Source: Polaromonas sp. (GTDB lineage Bacteria; Pseudomonadota; Gammaproteobacteria; Burkholderiales; Burkholderiaceae_C). Taken from it: a DNA stretch of 48,455 nt. The stretch lies in assembly GCF_010365105.1 (NCBI RefSeq), contig NZ_JAAFGZ010000033.1, positions 1-48,455 on the forward strand, given 5' to 3'. Each line of letters begins with the position of its first letter. Position 1 is the first letter of the stretch. The notes beneath the pieces were generated by a model, which worked only from the letters and a program-made list of their open reading frames with translations, did no database searches and was not told the origin of the DNA. A program made the position numbers and the translations under genes. Below, in pieces: positions 43,888-48,455 of the stretch.

Positions 43888-45561
43888 TCAGTGGCTCACA
43901 GCGCCATCGGCACCAAAGCCGGTCTGGGCGCGAACCCACTGGTCTGCATAAGCCAGGCGCTCCTTGGCAGCGCGTGGGCTCTTGTCGGTGATGGAAAACA
44001 CATAACCCAGCAGGAAAGCCAAAGGCATGGCGAACAGGGCAGGCTGGTCGTACGGGAAGATCGGTGTTTCGTAGCCGAACACGGTCACCCACACGGATTT
44101 GGACAGCACCACCAGCACCACGGCAGCCGTCAAGCCGCCGTAACCGGCTGCCAGCGCGCCGCGCGTGGTCAGGTCTTTCCAGTACATCGACAGGAACAGC
44201 ACCGGGAAGTTTCCTGCCGCTGCAATGCCGAAGGCCAGCGCTGCCATGAAGGCCACGTTCTGCTTTTCAAACGCAATACCCAACACCACAGCGATCAGGC
44301 CGATGCCGAACGACGCCATTTTGGAAACCTTGATTTCCTGCGCTTCGGACACATTGCCTTTTTTGATCACGCGGGCATACAGGTCGTGCGAGATGGCGGA
44401 CGCGCCGGCCAAAGCCAGACCCGACACCACGGCCAGAATGGTCGCAAACGCCACCGCTGCCAGGAAGCCGAGCAACAGGTCGCCGCCCACGGCCTTGGCC
44501 AGGTGCATGGCCACCATGTTGCCGCCGCCGATGATCTTGCCGCCTACCGTGCCGCCTTCAAAGAAGTCAGGGTTGGTGCCGACGATGACGATAGAGCACA
44601 GGCCCATCAGCAAAATCACGTTGAAGAAGAAACCGACGAATCCGGCTGCGTACAGCACCGATTTACGGGCTTCCTTGGCATTGTTGACGGTGAAAAAGCG
44701 CATCAGGATGTGCGGCAGACCGGCCAGGCCGAACATCAGGCCCAGTGCCAGCGAAATGGCATTGACCGGGTCCTGCAGCAGCTTGCCGGGGGCAAATAGC
44801 ATGTCTTTGAGCTTGTGGATTTCAATGGTCTTGGCAGCCAGCGTGTTGAAGCTGAAGCCGAACTGCGAAAACGCCAGCACGGTGATGACCGTGCCGCCGA
44901 ACAGCAGCAAACACGCCTTGATGATCTGCACCCAGGTGGTGGCAACCATGCCGCCGAAGGTCACGTAAACAACCATCAGGCAACCGACCACGATCACGGC
45001 GATGTGGTAGTCCAGCCCGAACAGCAGCTTGATCAGCTGGCCGGCACCGACCATTTGCACGATCAGGTAAAAGCACACCACCGTCAGCGAGCCGATGGCC
45101 GCCATGGTGCGGACCTTGCCCTGGTCAAGCCGGTAAGACGTGATGTCCGCAAAGGTGAACTTGCCCAGGTTGCGCAGGCGTTCGGCCATCAAGAACAGGA
45201 TGACGGGCCAGCCGACAAAGAAGGCAATCATGAAGAGATAGCCGTCATAGCCGTTGGTGAACACCAGCGCGGTCAGGCCGAGCAGGGTGGCGGCCGACAT
45301 GTAGTCGCCGGCCATGGCCAGGCCATTTTGAAAGCCGGTGATGCCGCCGCCTGCGGTGTAGAAGTCCGAAGCGGTCTTGGTGCGGCTGGCCGCCCAGTAG
45401 GTGATGCCCAGCGTCATGCCGACAAACACGGCGAACATGATGATGGCCGGAACGTTGAGCGGCTGCTTTTGCGTGATTTCCACAGCGCCCGCAGCCATTG
45501 CCGCGCCGGTGGCGCCCAGGGCCAGCAGGCCAGCGGCCAGTTTTGCAAGTATTTTTTTCAT
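43888..45561 (-). CDS. actP: Cation/acetate symporter ActP
   Basis: A 557-residue inner-membrane protein of the sodium:solute symporter family that takes up acetate and related short acids. It has an N-terminal signal-like stretch (LLALGATGAAMAAGA), thirteen or so helices, and family motifs TASDFYTAGGGITGFQNGLAMAGDY near 65-90 (in pieces SDFYTAGGG, LAMAGDY) and SGLALAGASAISHDL near 385. It overlaps the small DUF485 gene by four bases, the normal yjcH-actP pairing. Confidence 0.95.
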   Translation of the reverse strand: MKKILAKLAAGLLALGATGAAMAAGAVEITQKQPLNVPAIIMFAVFVGMTLGITYWAASRTKTASDFYTAGGGITGFQNGLAMAGDYMSAATLLGLTALVFTNGYDGYLFMIAFFVGWPVILFLMAERLRNLGKFTFADITSYRLDQGKVRTMAAIGSLTVVCFYLIVQMVGAGQLIKLLFGLDYHIAVIVVGCLMVVYVTFGGMVATTWVQIIKACLLLFGGTVITVLAFSQFGFSFNTLAAKTIEIHKLKDMLFAPGKLLQDPVNAISLALGLMFGLAGLPHILMRFFTVNNAKEARKSVLYAAGFVGFFFNVILLMGLCSIVIVGTNPDFFEGGTVGGKIIGGGNMVAMHLAKAVGGDLLLGFLAAVAFATILAVVSGLALAGASAISHDLYARVIKKGNVSEAQEIKVSKMASFGIGLIAVVLGIAFEKQNVAFMAALAFGIAAAGNFPVLFLSMYWKDLTTRGALAAGYGGLTAAVVLVVLSKSVWVTVFGYETPIFPYDQPALFAMPLAFLLGYVFSITDKSPRAAKERLAYADQWVRAQTGFGADGAVSH

Positions 45562-45875
45562 TTTTTTGCTTTCATGGATTCGTTCAGCAGCGCTTCGGTC
45601 AGGGCGTCAAATTCCGAATTGGCGCGGATCACGTAATACGCCGTCAATGCCCAGAACAGGACGAATTCGAAAAGGCCGATGACCAGACCAGTGGTGACAA
45701 AACTGTCGCCCAGCCGGATCGCAAGCACCGACGGGTTGAAGGCCACCGTCAGGAACAGCCCGAAAAACAGCACCAGCACGATGCCGGTGAGTGTCCAGGC
45801 CAGGCGCTCGCGCTTGCTGACCAGTTCCTTGAATTTCGGATTCGTTCGAATCCGGGCATACATTTCAGAGCTCAT
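45558..45875 (-). CDS. DUF485 membrane protein (YjcH-like)
   Basis: A 105-residue protein with two transmembrane helices (LAWTLTGIVLVLFFGLFLTV and LVIGLFEFVLFWALTAYYVI) and a charged C-terminal tail. It matches DUF485, always upstream of actP. It is thought to help the symporter; no proven activity. Ribosome site AGGATG precedes the ATG. Stop overlaps the actP start. Confidence 0.92.
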   Translation of the reverse strand: MSSEMYARIRTNPKFKELVSKRERLAWTLTGIVLVLFFGLFLTVAFNPSVLAIRLGDSFVTTGLVIGLFEFVLFWALTAYYVIRANSEFDALTEALLNESMKAKK

Positions 45876-45941
45876 GCTTCATCCTCCATTAAAAAAACAA
45901 TTCAATTTCTTGCGTAAAGCTGCGCCAGCACAGCCTGCCGT

Positions 45942-47723
45942 TCAGAACATGTCAACCGGCATGCGGTTGGTGGTGGGGCCGGACAGGCAGATGCCCTGGG
46001 CCAGGCCGGGCGCCTGCGTCAGCACCGATTCGGCGTAGAAGCGGGCAGTGACCACCTTGGCGGTGAAAAACGCCGGGTCGCTGTCCATCTTGTCCTGGGC
46101 CACCATCAAGGCGCGCGCCATCTGCCAGCCGCACAGCACCACACCGGCCAGCTTGAGGTAGTTCACCGCGCCGGCGTACACCGTTTTGGGCTCGCTCCTG
46201 CCGTTGGCCACCATGAAGTCGATGGTTTTTTCAAGCGCCAGCCGGCCTTGGCGCAAGGCACCCAGCATGGCGTTGCAGTCGTCGTTGTCGTGCGCGGCAA
46301 GGTCTTGCTCGGTGCTGGCGATCTGGTCGCACAGGGCCCTGGCCACGGCGCCCTTGTCGCGTAGCGTCTTGCGGCCGACCAGGTCGTTGGCCTGAATGGC
46401 GGTGGTGCCTTCGTAGATCGTCAGGATGCGGGCGTCGCGCAGGTACTGGGCTGCGCCGGTTTCCTCGATGTAGCCCATGCCGCCATGCACCTGCACGCCC
46501 AGGCTGGCCATGTCGATGGACATCTCGGTTGAAAAACCCTTGATGACCGGAACCAGGTACTCGTACACCGCCTGGTTGTGCGCCTGGATGGACGCCTCAA
46601 CCGCGTGGTGCGCGGCGTCGCTGGCGGCTGCGGCCACATAGGCCAGGGCGCGCGCGCCTTCGACATGGGCGCGCATGGTCAGCAGCATGCGCTTGACATC
46701 GGGGTGGTGGATGATGGCGACCGGGCCGGCAGAGCCCGCCAGATCGCGGCTCTGGGTGCGGTCATGCGCAAAACGCACGGCTTTTTGGTAGGCGCGGTCG
46801 GCAATTGCAATGCCCTGCATGCCGACGTTAAAGCGGGCGGCGTTCATCATGATGAACATGTATTCAAGGCCGCGATTTTCTTCGCCGATCAGGTAGCCGA
46901 CCGCGCCGCCGTGGTCGCCGAACTGCAGCACGGCGGTCGGGCTGGCCTTGATGCCGAGCTTGTGCTCGATGCTCACGCAATGCACGTCGTTGCGCGCGCC
47001 CAGGCTGTCATCGTCATTGACCAGGAACTTGGGAACCACGAACAGCGAGATGCCCTTGACGCCCTCGGGCGCGCCCGGCACACGGGCCAGCACCAGGTGA
47101 ACGATGTTCCCGGTCATGTCGTGTTCGCCGTAGGTGATGTAGATCTTGGTGCCAAACACCTTGTAGCTGCCGTCTTCCTGGGGTTCGGCACGGCTGCGCA
47201 CGGCGGCCAGGTCCGAGCCGGCCTGCGGCTCGGTCAGGTTCATGGTGCCGGTCCATTCGCCGCTGATGAGGCGGGCGGCAAACTTGCGCTTGAGCGCGTC
47301 GCTGCCGGCCACCAGCAGCGCCTCGATGGCGCCATCGGTCAGCATCGGGCACAGCGCGAACGACATGTTGGCCGCGTGCAGCATTTCGGCGCAGGGCGTG
47401 GCGATCAGCTTCGGGAGGCCCTGGCCGCCAAATTCGGCCGGATGGATCACGCCTTGCCAGCCGCCTTCGGCAAACTGGGCAAAAGCCTCCTTGAAGCCGG
47501 GCGTGGTGGTGACGACGCCGTCTTTCCAGCTGCTCGGCGTCTGGTCGCCTGTCCAGTTCAGCGGTGCGACGACGCTTTCGCAGAATTTCGCCGACTCTTC
47601 GAGCACGGCCTGGGCGGTGTCCAGGTCGTAGTCTTCAAAACCGGGCAGGGCGCTGACCTTGGGCAGGCAGGCGAGTTCCTGCATGGCAAACAGCATGTCT
47701 TTCAGGGGGGCTTGGTAGCTCAT
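45942..47723 (-). CDS. Acyl-CoA dehydrogenase (long, DmdC-like)
   Basis: A 593-residue FAD enzyme, longer than classical ones. The N-terminus SYQAPLKDMLFAMQELA is typical of the group with 3-methylmercaptopropionyl-CoA dehydrogenases. Features: MNLTEPQAGSDLAAVRSRAE near 160-180, YTCG-like ITYGEHDMTGNIVHLVLARV, and MASLGVQVHGGMGYIEETGA near 430, followed by the extra C-terminal domain. It oxidises an acyl-CoA to the enoyl-CoA and feeds ETF. The start at 47723 is preferred over 47792. Its neighbours, a MaoC hydratase and ETF-QO, supply the next steps. Confidence 0.93.
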   Translation of the reverse strand: MSYQAPLKDMLFAMQELACLPKVSALPGFEDYDLDTAQAVLEESAKFCESVVAPLNWTGDQTPSSWKDGVVTTTPGFKEAFAQFAEGGWQGVIHPAEFGGQGLPKLIATPCAEMLHAANMSFALCPMLTDGAIEALLVAGSDALKRKFAARLISGEWTGTMNLTEPQAGSDLAAVRSRAEPQEDGSYKVFGTKIYITYGEHDMTGNIVHLVLARVPGAPEGVKGISLFVVPKFLVNDDDSLGARNDVHCVSIEHKLGIKASPTAVLQFGDHGGAVGYLIGEENRGLEYMFIMMNAARFNVGMQGIAIADRAYQKAVRFAHDRTQSRDLAGSAGPVAIIHHPDVKRMLLTMRAHVEGARALAYVAAAASDAAHHAVEASIQAHNQAVYEYLVPVIKGFSTEMSIDMASLGVQVHGGMGYIEETGAAQYLRDARILTIYEGTTAIQANDLVGRKTLRDKGAVARALCDQIASTEQDLAAHDNDDCNAMLGALRQGRLALEKTIDFMVANGRSEPKTVYAGAVNYLKLAGVVLCGWQMARALMVAQDKMDSDPAFFTAKVVTARFYAESVLTQAPGLAQGICLSGPTTNRMPVDMF

Positions 47724-47751
47724 GGGGGACTTTCTTGAGTGGTTGAAAGGA

Positions 47752-48222
47752 TCAGGCGGTGGCTTGGGCGGCCGCAGCGGCCTTGGCGGCACGCCGGACC
47801 GATGAATCGACCTTCACCAGCGCTTCGCCATCAATCACCACGGCACCCTTGACGCTGCAGGTGGTGTGCAACACCACGCGGCCACGGTCGGCGATGACTT
47901 CGCGCACCGTGACGGTGGCGTGCACGGTGTCGCCGGGGCGCACCGGTGCCAGAAACTTCAGGTGCTGGTCCATGTAGATGGCGCCGGGGCCGGGCAAGCG
48001 GTTGGCGACCGCCGCCGAGATCACGCTGGCCGACAGGAAACCGTGGGCGATGCGGCCCTTGAACGCCGTGGTGGCTGCGTACTCTTCATTGATGTGGATG
48101 GCGTTGGTGTCGCCCGACACGCCGGCAAACAGCACGATGTCGGCTTCGGTGATGGTCTTGGAAAAGGTGGCGCTCATGCCCACGTGCAGGTCTTCGATGT
48201 CGTAGCCGTTCAGGTCGTTCAT
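47752..48222 (-). CDS. MaoC-family (R)-enoyl-CoA hydratase
   Basis: A 156-residue hot-dog-fold enzyme. The hydratase-2 motif FAGVSGDTNAIHINEEYA holds the Asp/His catalytic pair (near 38 and 43). It hydrates enoyl-CoA, in line with the acyl-CoA dehydrogenase gene that follows 28 bases later. PhaJ-like members link beta-oxidation to polyhydroxyalkanoate. The C-terminus is an Ala/Lys tail. Confidence 0.92.
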   Translation of the reverse strand: MNDLNGYDIEDLHVGMSATFSKTITEADIVLFAGVSGDTNAIHINEEYAATTAFKGRIAHGFLSASVISAAVANRLPGPGAIYMDQHLKFLAPVRPGDTVHATVTVREVIADRGRVVLHTTCSVKGAVVIDGEALVKVDSSVRRAAKAAAAAQATA

Positions 48223-48279
48223 GTCGTTGTCTCGTGTTTTAAGTTGAAGCGTTGAAAGATTGAAGGAATGGCCGTGGCC

Positions 48280-48455
48280 TTACATGCCGCTGTAGTTGGG
48301 CCCGCCACCGCCCTCGGGCGTGACCCAGACGATGTTCTGGGTCGGGTCCTTGATGTCGCACGTCTTGCAGTGCACGCAGTTCTGCGCGTTGATCTGCAGC
48401 CGGTCGGTGTTGTCCGGGTTTTTCACGTACTCGTACACCCCGGCCGGGCAGTAGC
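48280..48455 (-). CDS. ETF-ubiquinone oxidoreductase, C-terminal end (partial)
   Basis: The last 58 codons of a gene that continues beyond the window. The translation holds [27 protein letters not shown] and ends [10 protein letters not shown], the conserved [4Fe-4S] C-terminus of ETF-QO, which passes electrons from ETF to ubiquinone. It lies 58 bases upstream of the MaoC gene on the same strand, consistent with an acyl-CoA oxidation unit. Confidence 0.93.
   Translation of the reverse strand, partial: YCPAGVYEYVKNPDNTDRLQINAQNCVHCKTCDIKDPTQNIVWVTPEGGGGPNYSGM

Overview
The window looks like a chromosomal segment of a Comamonadaceae betaproteobacterium (Polaromonas/Rhodoferax-like). The basis is high GC, Burkholderiales-like protein sequences and family-typical dispersed repeats. 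The genus call is from recognition, not a search. I see no prophage, intact insertion sequence, rRNA or CRISPR array.

Layout. 0.2-4.4 kb (minus): SulP anion transporter, small lipoprotein, metG. 4.7-5.8 kb: apbC/mrp Fe-S carrier. 6.0-12.8 kb: complete nine-gene N-type rotary ATPase operon (atpDCQRBEFAG) with no atpH; the AtpF C-terminus looks delta-like. 13.0-17.9 kb: two-subunit soluble NAD-linked formate dehydrogenase (fused NuoE-NuoF subunit plus a ferredoxin/Mo-W subunit). 18.2-22.5 kb: PheC-like periplasmic protein, beta-helix-like repeat protein with a structured leader, L,D-transpeptidase, NlpC/P60 lipoprotein. 22.6-33.7 kb: periplasmic membrane-anchored formate dehydrogenase locus (DUF3305, DUF3306, polyferredoxin, TorD-like chaperone, Tat peptide FdhX, alpha, beta, small lipoprotein, cytochrome b gamma, small periplasmic protein, fdhD). 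33.9-43.7 kb: FtsX-type permease, truncated hemoglobin, frameshifted Smr protein, radC, FKBP, ispH, PLP enzyme, serS with an adjacent tRNA-Ser, lipoprotein. 43.9-48.5 kb (minus): actP/yjcH acetate uptake, acyl-CoA dehydrogenase, MaoC hydratase and the C-terminal end of ETF-ubiquinone oxidoreductase.

Functionally the centre of the window is energy metabolism. Formate can be oxidised in the cytoplasm to NADH and at the periplasmic face into the quinone pool. FdhD could serve both enzymes, and the N-ATPase is a second rotary pump. The right end handles acetate and acyl-CoA oxidation.

The most unusual thing I see is the behaviour of short dispersed palindromic repeats. One family of about 55 bp occurs at least eight times. 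It lies between genes but also forms the stop codon of the SulP gene, a linker in MetG, the interdomain linker of the fused formate dehydrogenase subunit, the start region and signal peptide of the cytochrome b subunit, and the N-terminus of a PLP enzyme. In three of these genes it is read in the same orientation and frame, giving a shared peptide signature. A second and a third family make in-frame inserts of about 60-75 residues in the formate dehydrogenase catalytic subunit and in FdhD.
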